This document shows, in pieces, positions 1 to 7,154 of a stretch of DNA of 11,625 bases. Both the position numbers and the translations under genes were made by a program. Each line of letters opens with the position of its first letter. Within the stretch, counting starts at the first letter, position 1. The stretch lies in contig HF997960.1 in the NCBI GenBank assembly GCA_000433635.1, positions 11,649 through 23,273 on the forward strand. Reading direction: 5' to 3'. Below the pieces are notes generated by a model. It ran no database searches. It saw only the letters and a list, made by a program, of their open reading frames with translations, and was not told where the DNA came from. The DNA is from Ruminococcus sp. CAG:254 (GTDB taxonomy: Bacteria; Bacillota; Clostridia; Oscillospirales; Ruminococcaceae).

Positions 1-909
1 GTGCGGAATGATATGGCGGTGTTGGAGGAGCTGGGCTATTTGGAACAGCCGCATACCTCCGCCGGCAGAGTCCCCACATACAGCGGATATCGGTTTTATA
101 TTGATGAGGTAGTAGAACAAGGTTCGCTGTCGGATGCCGAACGGAAGCGTTTGGATGCGATGCTGGGGGATGAATCCCAGCTGACCGAAGATCTGCTGAT
201 TCAGAGTGCCACCACTGCACTTTCAGAAGTAACGAAATGTGCCACTGTGGTTTCTGATTTTGCACCGAAATATTCTGTCATTTCCAAGGTGGAAGTTATT
301 CCGACCGGAAAACGGCTCTATGTCGTCCTGCTGATTACCTCAAACGGTACGATTAAAAATAAAGCTTGCCGATTGGAATTCGACTTGACCGAAGAAAATA
401 TGCAGTTCTTCCGGAACTTCATGGAAGAAAACTTGCAGGGCGTTTCCATTTCGGATTTATCCGAAGAACGCATGGAACAAATGATTACCGCCGTGAGTGC
501 TTATATGATGGCATTGTCACCGCTGGTACAGGGCGTTTGTGAAATGTCCCGGGATTTGCAGAAGAATAAGGTTTATGTCAGCGGGGAACAAAACTTGCTC
601 TCCTGTCAGGATTTAAATCAAGCAGAAGTGGTGCAGTTTATTTCCCACAAAAACGAACTGCGTGGGCTGCTGGATGATTCGTTCAAAGGCGTTAAAGTGG
701 TCTTTGGCGAAGAGGGTGACCGATTCGTCATCGGCAATTCCAGCATGATTGTTTCGAAGTACCAAAAGGGAGAACAAGCGGTCGGGTCGCTGGGCATCAT
801 TGGGCCAATGCGACTGGATTATGCGAAGATTATTCCTTATATTGAATATTTTACCGAAAAGCTTTCGCATCTGATTTCCGAAGAGGATGACGAAGCGGAC
901 AACGAATAG
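1..909 (+). CDS. hrcA: HrcA heat-shock repressor, 5'-truncated by the window edge
   Basis: HrcA is the DNA-binding repressor of class I heat-shock genes in Gram-positive bacteria. It binds CIRCE operators, and GroEL activity modulates it. The visible 302 residues begin in the family hallmark RNDMA-LEELGYLEQPHTSAGRVP (end of the winged-helix DNA-binding domain and linker), followed by the GYRFYID segment and the long C-terminal GAF-like/dimerisation domain. The GTG at base 1 is not a real start: in known HrcA proteins this motif follows about 40 residues of N-terminal helix-turn-helix ending in SSATI/V, so base 1 is an internal Val codon and the gene starts upstream, outside the window. The family is usually about 340-350 aa, consistent with roughly 40 missing residues. 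The stop TAG (907-909) overlaps the grpE ribosome binding site, indicating cotranscription. A perfect CIRCE at 11545-11571 is a likely target. Confidence 0.96.
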   Translation: MRNDMAVLEELGYLEQPHTSAGRVPTYSGYRFYIDEVVEQGSLSDAERKRLDAMLGDESQLTEDLLIQSATTALSEVTKCATVVSDFAPKYSVISKVEVIPTGKRLYVVLLITSNGTIKNKACRLEFDLTEENMQFFRNFMEENLQGVSISDLSEERMEQMITAVSAYMMALSPLVQGVCEMSRDLQKNKVYVSGEQNLLSCQDLNQAEVVQFISHKNELRGLLDDSFKGVKVVFGEEGDRFVIGNSSMIVSKYQKGEQAVGSLGIIGPMRLDYAKIIPYIEYFTEKLSHLISEEDDEADNE

Positions 910-913
910 GAGG
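908..913 (+). promoter_or_regulatory. grpE ribosome binding site overlapping the hrcA stop
   Basis: AGGAGG lies 8 nt before the grpE ATG and shares bases with the hrcA TAG stop (907-909). This fixes the grpE start at 922 and suggests that grpE translation is coupled to hrcA termination. Confidence 0.85.
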
Positions 914-921
914 GACGCTAA

Positions 922-1551
922 ATGGAACCGAATACGGAAAAGAATCAACAGGCGGAAGCACAAGAAACCGCACAGGAAACCGCAAAAACGGCAGAAGCAA
1001 CAGCAGCAGAAGAAACGACCGCAACAGAATCTGCTGAACAGCCGGAAACCGCAGCAGCGGAAGCGGAATCTACAACGGAAGAAGATCAGCATATGAAGAA
1101 GAAGGAGCTGAAAGCAGCACTGGAAAAAGCCGAAGCAGCGTTGGCAGATCACAAGGATCAGCACTTGCGACTGATGGCAGAATACCAGAACTACCGAAAT
1201 CGTACGACTGAAGAAAAGAAAAAGATTTACGGCGATGCGAAAGCAGATTGCATCAAGTCACTGCTGACCGTCGTTGATACATTTGAACGTGCCATGGATG
1301 CAGCGTGCAGCGATGAAACCTATAAGAAGGGCATTGAAATGACATTCAGCCAGCTGCAAAAGGCACTGGAACAGATGGGTGTCAAAGAAATTGCAGAAGT
1401 TGGCGTTGAATTTGACCCGAATCTGCACAACGCCATCAAGCAGATGGATGACACCGATTTTGAAGAAAACAAGGTTTGCCAGATTTACCAGAAGGGTTAC
1501 CTGCTGGGAGATCGGCTGATTCGTCCGGCAATGGTTGCAGTTTCTGTATAG
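922..1551 (+). CDS. grpE: GrpE nucleotide exchange factor for DnaK
   Basis: GrpE releases ADP from DnaK and so drives the DnaK-DnaJ-GrpE chaperone cycle in the cytosol. The 209-residue protein has a low-complexity Ala/Glu/Thr/Gln tail (about residues 1-58), then a charged long helix forming the dimeric coiled coil (about 60-110), where HLRLMAEYQNYRNRT is typical of the family. Next come the four-helix-bundle region (about 111-155) and the C-terminal beta domain with the signature G-x-x-FDPNLHNAI (about 161-172) and GYLLGDRLIRPAMVAV (192-207). Length is normal for the family. The start at 922 is set by the AGGAGG 8 nt upstream. It sits 12 nt behind hrcA in the standard hrcA-grpE-dnaK-dnaJ order, so it is expected to be under HrcA/CIRCE control from a promoter upstream of the window. 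Confidence 0.98.
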   Translation: MEPNTEKNQQAEAQETAQETAKTAEATAAEETTATESAEQPETAAAEAESTTEEDQHMKKKELKAALEKAEAALADHKDQHLRLMAEYQNYRNRTTEEKKKIYGDAKADCIKSLLTVVDTFERAMDAACSDETYKKGIEMTFSQLQKALEQMGVKEIAEVGVEFDPNLHNAIKQMDDTDFEENKVCQIYQKGYLLGDRLIRPAMVAVSV

Positions 1552-1558
1552 AAACCAG

Positions 1559-1641
1559 CTGCCGTGTGCAAAGCGGCAGAATCCACTACCGAGCAGCCGG
1601 AAGCAACGTCTTCCGGACAACACGCTGAATAAGCGTTTTTG
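1559..1641 (+). promoter_or_regulatory. Run of hairpins after grpE, last one terminator-like
   Basis: Within the 188-nt grpE-dnaK spacer three inverted repeats follow the grpE stop. These are CTGCCG/CGGCAG (1559-1564 with 1574-1579), CCGGAAG/CTTCCGG around a 6-nt loop (1597-1603 with 1610-1616), and ACGCT/AGCGT around GAATA (1622-1626 with 1632-1636), which is followed directly by five T residues. The last is a weak intrinsic-terminator shape that could attenuate readthrough into dnaK or protect the 3' end of an hrcA-grpE message. No convincing sigma-A promoter was found here, so dnaK probably depends on readthrough. Function is inferred. Confidence 0.45.
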
Positions 1642-1696
1642 ATAAAGGTTCGCTGCGAAAGCAGTAAAAAACCATCATTTTAATTTGTAATGTTAC

Positions 1697-1718
1697 TTCG
1701 TTCAGCAACCTGAACGAA
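1697..1718 (+). promoter_or_regulatory. Perfect 9-bp hairpin just before the dnaK ribosome binding site
   Basis: TTCGTTCAG (1697-1705) and CTGAACGAA (1710-1718) form a perfect 9-bp stem around a CAAC tetraloop, ending 2 nt before the purine-rich AGGAAAGGAAG ribosome binding region. As RNA it would place a stable stem immediately 5' of the dnaK initiation region. It could act as an mRNA stabiliser or processing end for a shorter dnaK-dnaJ transcript, or as a structure affecting initiation. The pairing is visible; the role is inferred. Confidence 0.5.
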
Positions 1719-1739
1719 TGAGGAAAGGAAGATTTTATT

Positions 1740-3590
1740 ATGGGAAAGATTATTGGTATTGACTTGGGTACAACAAACTCTTGTGTTGCTGTTATGGAAG
1801 GCGGTAACGCAGTCGTAATCCCGAACGCAGAAGGTGCAAGAACCACACCGTCTGTTGTTGGTTTCACCAAGAACGGCGAACGTCTGGTTGGTCAGGTTGC
1901 AAAGCGGCAGGCAGTTGCCAATCCGGAACGCACCATTTCCTCCATCAAGCGTCACATGGGTTCTGATTACAAGGTAGAAATTGACGGCAAGAAGTATACT
2001 CCGCAGGAAATCTCCGCAATGATTCTGCAAAAGCTGAAGGCAGATGCAGAAGCTTATCTGGGTGCTCCGGTAACAGAAGCTGTTATTACCGTTCCGGCAT
2101 ACTTCACCGATGCACAGCGTCAGGCAACCAAGGATGCAGGACAGATTGCAGGCTTGACTGTAAAGAGAATCATCAACGAACCGACCGCAGCAGCACTTTC
2201 TTATGGTATTGATAAGGAAGACGACCAGAAGGTTATGGTTTACGACCTCGGCGGTGGTACGTTCGATGTATCCATCATTGAAATGGGTGACGGTGTTCAG
2301 CAGGTACTGGCTACCGCTGGTAACAACCACCTCGGCGGTGATGACTTCGACCAGAGAATTATTGACTGGATCGTTTCTGAATTTAAGAAAACAGAAGGCA
2401 TTGACCTTTCTACCGATAAGATGGTTATGCAGCGTTTGAAGGAAGCCGCAGAAAAGGCAAAGATTGAATTGTCTGCAACGACTTCTTCCAACATCAACCT
2501 GCCGTTCATCACTGCTGATGCAACTGGCCCGAAGCATTTGGATATGACTTTGACCGTTGCAAAGTTCAACGAACTGACCAAGGATTTGGTTGAAGCAACC
2601 ATGGGTCCGGTAAAGCAGGCATTGTCTGACAGTGGTCTGAGCAGTTCTGAACTGAACAAGGTTCTGATGGTTGGTGGTTCTTCCAGAATCCCGGCTGTAC
2701 AGGAAGCCGTTCGCCGGATGCTGGGCAAAGAACCGTTCAAGGGCATTAATCCGGATGAATGCGTTGCATTGGGTGCAGCATATCAGGGCGGCGTCCTCGG
2801 TGGTGATGTCAAGGATGGTCTGCTGCTGTTGGATGTAACCCCGTTGTCTTTGGGTCTGGAAACCATGGGCGGTGTTTGCACCAAGATTATTGAAAGAAAT
2901 ACCACGATCCCGACCAAAAAGAGCCAGATTTTCTCCACTGCTGCTGATAACCAGACAGCCGTAGATATCAACGTTCTGCAGGGCGAACGGGAATTTGCAA
3001 AGGATAACAAGCAGCTGGGTACATTCCGTCTGGATGGTATCGCACCGGCTCGTCGTGGTGTTCCGCAGATCGAAGTTACGTTCGATATTGACGCAAACGG
3101 CATCGTACACGTTTCCGCAAAGGATTTGGGTACTGGCAAGGAACAGAACATCACCATTACTTCTTCTACCAACATGTCCAAGGACGATATCGACAAGGCT
3201 GTTAAGGAAGCGGAAGCTTATGCAGAAGAAGACAAGAAGCGGAAGGACGAGGTTGACACCAAGAACAACGCTGAAAATATGGTAATGCAGTGCGAAAGCA
3301 CATTGGAAGAACTGGGCGACAAGGTTCCAGCTTCTGAAAAGTCTGACGTAGAGAGCAAGTGCAATGATCTGAAGGAAGCTCTGAAGGGAACGGATACTGC
3401 TCTGATCAAGCAGAAGAGTGAAGACCTCCAGAAGGCTCTGTATGACCTGTCCTCCAAGCTGTATCAGCAGGCAGGTGCTGCACAGGGCAATCCGGATATG
3501 GGCGGTGCAGCAACTGGCGAAGCAGACAACAGCGGCAAAAACAATGGCGGCGATGATGATGTCATTGACGCAGATTATAAGGAAGTTTAA
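1740..3590 (+). CDS. dnaK: DnaK (Hsp70) molecular chaperone
   Basis: DnaK is the ATP-dependent Hsp70 that binds exposed hydrophobic peptides, working with DnaJ (ATPase stimulation, delivery) and GrpE (exchange). The 616-residue protein starts with the phosphate-1 loop GIDLGTTNSCVAVMEGG (6-22). It has the conserved Lys70 in SSIKRHMG, the connect-1 segment NEPTAAALSYG (146-156), phosphate-2 DLGGGTFDVSI (169-179), the adenosine motif MVGGSSRIPAVQ (310-321) and the interdomain linker LLLLDV (361-366). The substrate-binding beta domain begins DVTPLSLGLETMGG, and the helical lid ends in a Gly/Asp-rich tail closing DDDVIDADYKEV. Length matches Gram-positive DnaK, shorter than in E. coli because of the missing nucleotide-binding-domain insertion. 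AGGAAAGGAAG precedes the ATG. Spacers with hairpins on both sides suggest independent tuning of its mRNA. Confidence 0.99.
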   Translation: MGKIIGIDLGTTNSCVAVMEGGNAVVIPNAEGARTTPSVVGFTKNGERLVGQVAKRQAVANPERTISSIKRHMGSDYKVEIDGKKYTPQEISAMILQKLKADAEAYLGAPVTEAVITVPAYFTDAQRQATKDAGQIAGLTVKRIINEPTAAALSYGIDKEDDQKVMVYDLGGGTFDVSIIEMGDGVQQVLATAGNNHLGGDDFDQRIIDWIVSEFKKTEGIDLSTDKMVMQRLKEAAEKAKIELSATTSSNINLPFITADATGPKHLDMTLTVAKFNELTKDLVEATMGPVKQALSDSGLSSSELNKVLMVGGSSRIPAVQEAVRRMLGKEPFKGINPDECVALGAAYQGGVLGGDVKDGLLLLDVTPLSLGLETMGGVCTKIIERNTTIPTKKSQIFSTAADNQTAVDINVLQGEREFAKDNKQLGTFRLDGIAPARRGVPQIEVTFDIDANGIVHVSAKDLGTGKEQNITITSSTNMSKDDIDKAVKEAEAYAEEDKKRKDEVDTKNNAENMVMQCESTLEELGDKVPASEKSDVESKCNDLKEALKGTDTALIKQKSEDLQKALYDLSSKLYQQAGAAQGNPDMGGAATGEADNSGKNNGGDDDVIDADYKEV

Positions 3591-3618
3591 TTTCACAGAA
3601 ACGTGAAAAAACGAACGG

Positions 3619-3665
3619 CATACGGGACGGATACACAGCATTCGTCCCGCATGTTGTGTTTTTGG
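3619..3665 (+). terminator. Partial terminator/attenuator between dnaK and dnaJ
   Basis: CGGGACG (3623-3629) pairs with CGTCCCG (3643-3649); after one A/C mismatch, CAT (3619-3621) also pairs with ATG (3651-3653). The stem is followed by TTGTGTTTTTGG, an interrupted T tract. This resembles a leaky intrinsic terminator that would let only part of the dnaK transcription reach dnaJ, or a 3' stabiliser for dnaK mRNA. The rest of the 157-nt spacer is AT-rich, with no clear promoter. Confidence 0.5.
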
Positions 3666-3747
3666 TGAAATTTAGAAATTGCAGATTTTAAATAGCAGAT
3701 ATATTTGAACTGGAGTATCAAGAATAGAATGGAAGGAGCTGGGGACG

Positions 3748-4911
3748 ATGGCAGAAGAAAAACGGGATTATTATGAAGTGCTGGGATTGCAGAAAGGTGC
3801 TTCAGAAGAGGAAATCAAAAAAGCCTTTAAGACCATGGCGAGAAAGTACCATCCAGATCTTCACCCAGGGGATAAAGAAGCAGAGGCAAAGTTTAAGGAA
3901 GTCAACGAAGCGTATGGTGTTTTGTCAGATGCAGACAAACGGGCAAGATATGACCAGTTTGGGCATGCTGGTGTAGACCCGAACTTTGCCGGAGCTGGCG
4001 GCGGAGCAGGTGATTTCGGCGGCTTTGGCGACATGGGCGATATTTTCGAGAGCATTTTCGGTGGATTCGGCGGCTTTGGCGGCGGCGGTGGAAGAAGTGC
4101 CGCAGCAAATGCAAACGCACCAAGACGGGGCGGCGATATTCACAGCAATGTTCGAATTAGCTTTATGGAAGCTTGTCAGGGTGTAAAGAAAACCATCAGC
4201 TTTGCACACATGGATGCTTGTCCGCAGTGTCACGGAACAGGTGCAGACAGCAATACGAAAAAGCAGGTTTGTCCGGAATGCAATGGCCGAGGCAGTGTCA
4301 AGACCAACCAGCGGACACCATTTGGCGTCATTTCAAGTACCCGTGTATGTAGTCGTTGCGGTGGACGGGGTGAAATCGTTACCAACCCGTGCAGCAAGTG
4401 TAAAGGCAGCGGACGGATTCGTTCGACTGCGAATCTGGAATTGAACATTCCGGCAGGCATCAATGATGGTGAAACCATCCGTATTAGCGGAAAGGGCGAT
4501 GCTGGCTTGAACGGTGGTTCTGCTGGTGATGTTTATGTAACAGTAGAAATGATGTCCCATCCGTTGTTTGAACGGGAGGGCAGCGATATTTACTGTGACA
4601 TTCCGATTACCTATGCACAAGCAGTTTTGGGTGCAGAAATCACTGTGCCGACCATTGACGGCGATGTAAAGTATACCATTCCGGAAGGTACACAGAGCGG
4701 AACAAAATTCCGTCTGCGTGGCAAGGGTGTGAAACTGTTGCGGCGAGATGCCCGTGGTGACCAGTATGTAACCGTGAATGTAGAAGTACCGAAGAAACTT
4801 TCGAAGAAGCAGAAAGAATTGCTGCAAGATTTCGACAATTCTTTGGATGAGAAGAATCACAGCAAACGGGAAAACTTTTTTGACAAGCTGAAACAGCTGC
4901 GTCGGAAATGA
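3748..4911 (+). CDS. dnaJ: DnaJ (Hsp40) co-chaperone, type I
   Basis: DnaJ stimulates DnaK ATPase and hands it unfolded substrates. The 387-residue protein shows the full type I layout. The J domain (about 6-72) carries the catalytic HPD at 35-37 in ARKYHPDLHPGD. A Gly/Phe-rich linker follows (about 81-115, many GGFG repeats). Four zinc-binding CxxCxGxG motifs then appear: CPQCHGTG (158-165), CPECNGRG (175-182), CSRCGGRG (201-208) and CSKCKGSG (215-222). The C-terminal beta domains start about 226 (NLELNIPAGINDGETIRISGKG) and run to a Lys-rich helical end. Length is normal. AAGGAG 9 nt before the ATG supports the start. It is the last gene of the heat-shock operon; the strong terminator at 4963-5017 follows it. 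Confidence 0.99.
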   Translation: MAEEKRDYYEVLGLQKGASEEEIKKAFKTMARKYHPDLHPGDKEAEAKFKEVNEAYGVLSDADKRARYDQFGHAGVDPNFAGAGGGAGDFGGFGDMGDIFESIFGGFGGFGGGGGRSAAANANAPRRGGDIHSNVRISFMEACQGVKKTISFAHMDACPQCHGTGADSNTKKQVCPECNGRGSVKTNQRTPFGVISSTRVCSRCGGRGEIVTNPCSKCKGSGRIRSTANLELNIPAGINDGETIRISGKGDAGLNGGSAGDVYVTVEMMSHPLFEREGSDIYCDIPITYAQAVLGAEITVPTIDGDVKYTIPEGTQSGTKFRLRGKGVKLLRRDARGDQYVTVNVEVPKKLSKKQKELLQDFDNSLDEKNHSKRENFFDKLKQLRRK

Positions 4912-4962
4912 AGGAATCCGTTTTCGGGGAAAAAGAAACCGAAAACTTGAATGCAGAATATT

Positions 4963-5017
4963 AAAAAACCGCCTGCTCAACCAAAATTCGTTGAGCAGGC
5001 GGTTTTTGTTTTTATTT
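4963..5017. terminator. Strong bidirectional intrinsic terminator between dnaJ and glyQS
   Basis: A perfect 13-bp GC-rich stem, CCGCCTGCTCAAC (4969-4981) with GTTGAGCAGGCGG (4990-5002), encloses an 8-nt loop. It is flanked by A6 on the left (4963-4968) and by TTTTTGTTTTTATTTT on the right. The T tract terminates + strand transcription from dnaJ. The A run gives a U tract for - strand transcription, so the same hairpin ends glyQS 30 nt after its stop codon. Confidence 0.95.
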
Positions 5018-5032
5018 TAGAAGAATGACAGC

Positions 5033-6421
5033 TTACAGAGCTACCTTTTCGCTCAGATAAGCTTCCAGATCTGCAATCGGAATCCGAACCTGTTCCATGG
5101 TATCCCGATTCCGAACGGTTACGCAGTTATCCTTTTCGAGCGTATCGAAGTCATAAGTGATGCAGAACGGTGTACCGATTTCATCCTGACGGCGATACCG
5201 CTTACCGATAGAACCTGTATCATCGAAGTCAATCATGAACTTCTTGGAAAGCTGTGCATAGACTTCCTGAGCCTTACCACTCAGCTTCTTAGACAGTGGC
5301 AGGATTGCAGCCTTATACGGAGCAAGTGCCGGATGGAAATGCATGACAACACGAGTATCATTCTTTTCTGCGTCAACAACTTCTTCATCATATGCTTCTG
5401 TTACGATGGACAAGAACAGACGTTCTACACCCAAAGACGGTTCAATGACATATGGAATATACTTGCGGTTTTCTTCCGGGTCGAAGTATTCCATAGACTT
5501 GCCGCTATGGTTCATGTGCTGAGTCAGGTCGTAATTGGTACGGTCTGCAACGCCCCACAGTTCGCCCCAACCAAATGCAAAGCGATATTCAAAGTCGGTG
5601 GTTGCCTTCGAGTAGAAGCAGAGTTCTTCTGCATCGTGGTCACGCAGCCGTAAGTTTTCTTCCTTGATGCCCAGATTCAGCAGGAAGTCCTTGCAGTAGC
5701 CTCTCCAATACTGGAACCATTCGAGGTCGGTATCAGGCTTGCAGAAAAATTCCAGTTCCATCTGTTCAAATTCCCGAACACGGAAGATGAAGTTACCCGG
5801 TGTAATTTCGTTCCGGAAAGATTTCCCGATCTGACCAACACCGAACGGAACTTTTTTCCGAGTCGTTCTCTGGATGTTTGCGAAGTCTACAAAAATACCC
5901 TGAGCCGTTTCCGGACGCAGATACAGTTCCGACTTAGAGTCTTCTGTAACGCCCTGGAAGGTCTTAAACATCAAGTTGAACTGCCGAATGTCGGTGAAAT
6001 CAGACTTACCGCAGTTTGGACACGGAATCTGCTTTTCCCGGATGTAGTTCATCATTTCTTCATTCGACCAGCCAGCAGGATTTGTACCGTCAAAGTCTTC
6101 AATCAAGTTATCTGCTCTGTGGCGAGTCTTGCAGGCTTTGCAGTCCATGAGCGGGTCAGAGAAGCCGCCAAGGTGACCGGAAGCGACCCAAGTCTGCGGA
6201 TTCATCAGAATGGCACTGTCCAGACCGACATTATATGGGCATTCCTGAACGAACTTCTGCCACCAAGCCCGTTTGATATTATTTTTCAGTTCAACACCGA
6301 GCGGGCCATAATCCCAAGTGTTGGCAAGTCCGCCGTAGATTTCAGAACCGGCATATACAAAGCCTCTGGACTTACAAAGGTCAACGATTTTGTCCATGCT
6401 TTTTTCCTGATTGGTCAGCAT
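5033..6421 (-). CDS. glyQS: Glycyl-tRNA synthetase, single-chain alpha2 type
   Basis: This class II enzyme charges tRNA-Gly with glycine in the cytosol. The 462-residue protein is the homodimeric (eukaryote/archaea-like) form found in many Clostridia, not the alpha2beta2 GlyQ+GlyS pair. Visible are the N-terminal signature GSEIYGGLANTWDYGPLG (25-42), two CxxC pairs that probably hold zinc (Cys94/97, Cys134/137), RPETAQGIFVDF (169-180), motif 2 around SFRNEITPGNFIFRVREFEQME (201-222) and motif 3 PSLGVERLF (328-336). The C-terminal anticodon-binding domain (about 365-462) contains DDTGSIGKRYRRQDEIGTPFCITYD. The ATG at 6421 has GAGG 8 nt upstream. A second ATG at residue 9 (base 6397) also has an AGGA in front and begins MDKIV, closer to typical homologues, so the start is uncertain by 8 codons. 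It is monocistronic, convergent with dnaJ, with its own promoter at 6476-6504. Confidence 0.97.
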   Translation of the reverse strand: MLTNQEKSMDKIVDLCKSRGFVYAGSEIYGGLANTWDYGPLGVELKNNIKRAWWQKFVQECPYNVGLDSAILMNPQTWVASGHLGGFSDPLMDCKACKTRHRADNLIEDFDGTNPAGWSNEEMMNYIREKQIPCPNCGKSDFTDIRQFNLMFKTFQGVTEDSKSELYLRPETAQGIFVDFANIQRTTRKKVPFGVGQIGKSFRNEITPGNFIFRVREFEQMELEFFCKPDTDLEWFQYWRGYCKDFLLNLGIKEENLRLRDHDAEELCFYSKATTDFEYRFAFGWGELWGVADRTNYDLTQHMNHSGKSMEYFDPEENRKYIPYVIEPSLGVERLFLSIVTEAYDEEVVDAEKNDTRVVMHFHPALAPYKAAILPLSKKLSGKAQEVYAQLSKKFMIDFDDTGSIGKRYRRQDEIGTPFCITYDFDTLEKDNCVTVRNRDTMEQVRIPIADLEAYLSEKVAL

Positions 6422-6448
6422 TACAATTTCCTCATTTCTATGATTTTT

Positions 6449-6463
6449 TGCACAATGTGTGCA
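6449..6463 (-). promoter_or_regulatory. Small hairpin in the glyQS leader
   Basis: TGCACA (6449-6454) and TGTGCA (6458-6463) form a 6-bp stem with a 3-nt loop in the predicted roughly 48-nt glyQS 5' leader. It is too small for a T-box or riboswitch. It may be an operator-like palindrome or chance. Confidence 0.3.
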
Positions 6464-6475
6464 GGGTTATTTTTA

Positions 6476-6504
6476 ATTATAAACGAAAGCCTGAAAAATG
6501 TCAA
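6476..6504 (-). promoter_or_regulatory. Perfect-consensus sigma-A promoter of glyQS
   Basis: Read on the - strand, TTGACA (6504-6499) and TATAAT (6481-6476) match both consensus hexamers at 6 of 6 bases, with the ideal 17-nt spacer. Transcription should start near 6469, giving a leader of about 48 nt before the ATG at 6421. This indicates strong, probably constitutive expression. Confidence 0.93.
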
Positions 6505-6564
6505 GGATTTTGGAAAGATGTGCAAATGAGCGAATGAAAACGATTTTCCGCCGCAGGCGGATTG
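6505..6564. other. Spacer between glyQS promoter and repeat array
   Basis: This short segment holds a CCGCC/GGCGG inverted repeat (6548-6552 with 6556-6560) around a GCA loop, ending four bases before the 295-bp array starts. On neither strand is it followed by a clean T tract, so I do not call it a terminator. Nothing else is recognised. Confidence 0.4.
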
Positions 6565-6859
6565 AAAAGTTTTTCGGTGCAGCAGTTTTACAAAAATGCT
6601 GCCGAGGTGTGGGCGAGTAGCCCACGTTTGCGAAGCAAATTGAATTTTGCAGTCTGTTTTTCCAGCTGCAATTGCATTTTTTGGAACTTGCTAATCCGCA
6701 ATTTGATTATTTCTATGAAAGAAGTTACAAATTCGGACAAGGCAACGGGGCAATTGCAGCATGCTGGCAGGCAAAAGCAGGGGTGGAACCCCCTTTTGCC
6801 GGATGTGGAAGACCGTTTTTCCTAATGGCATGATTTTCTGATAAACGCTGCACAAACCA
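6565..6859. repeat. 295-bp repeat unit, copy 1
   Basis: First full copy. Internal inverted repeats: 6579-6602 (GCAGCA/TGCTGC with inner TTTT/AAAA), 6609-6625 (GTGGGC/GCCCAC, loop GAGTA), and 6770-6800, where GGCAAAAG pairs with CTTTTGCC and, after a 2-nt CA bulge, GGGGT pairs with ACCCC around GGA. Its last 35 or so bases (AAACGCTGCACAAACC and flank) recur only at the copy 2/3 junction. Confidence 0.93.
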
Positions 6860-7154
6860 AAAAGTTTTTCGGTGCAGCAGTTTTACAAAAATGCTGCCGA
6901 GGTGTGGGCGAGCAGCCCACATTTGCGAAGCAAATTGAATTTTGCAGTCTGTTTTTCCAGCTGCAATTGCATTTTTTGGAACTTGCTAATCCGCAATTTG
7001 ATTATTTCTATGAAAGAAGTTACAAATTCGGACAAGGCAACGGGGCAATTGCAGCATGCTGGCAGGCAAAAGCAGGGGTGGAACCCCCTTTTGCCGGATG
7101 TGGAAGACCGTTTTTCCTAATGGCATGATTTTCTGATAAACGCTGCACAAACCA
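6860..7154. repeat. 295-bp repeat unit, copy 2
   Basis: Second full copy, two substitutions from copy 1. The C at 6913 lies in the loop of the GTGGGC/GCCCAC hairpin. The A at 6921 changes a possible G-U pair closing that stem to A-U on the + strand RNA, so both changes leave the fold intact. The large GC-rich hairpin is at 7065-7095. Confidence 0.93.

Noticed and set aside
1..3. GTG at base 1 as the start codon of hrcA
   Set aside because: It encodes the Val/Ile that precedes RNDM in the middle of the HrcA DNA-binding domain, about 40 residues into the family; the gene begins upstream of the window.
1639..1691. Internal promoter before dnaK (TTGATA at 1639 or TGTAAT at 1686)
   Set aside because: Neither hexamer has an acceptable partner at 16-18 nt spacing.
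1680..3641. 653-codon open frame antisense to dnaK
   Set aside because: Long antisense frames opposite dnaK are a known consequence of its codon bias. There is no plausible domain, the translation is Cys/Leu/Phe-rich, and the + strand DnaK is unmistakable.
6422..6475. T-box riboswitch in the glyQS leader
   Set aside because: Only about 48 nt lie between the consensus promoter and the start codon, and no T-box sequence or antiterminator is seen.
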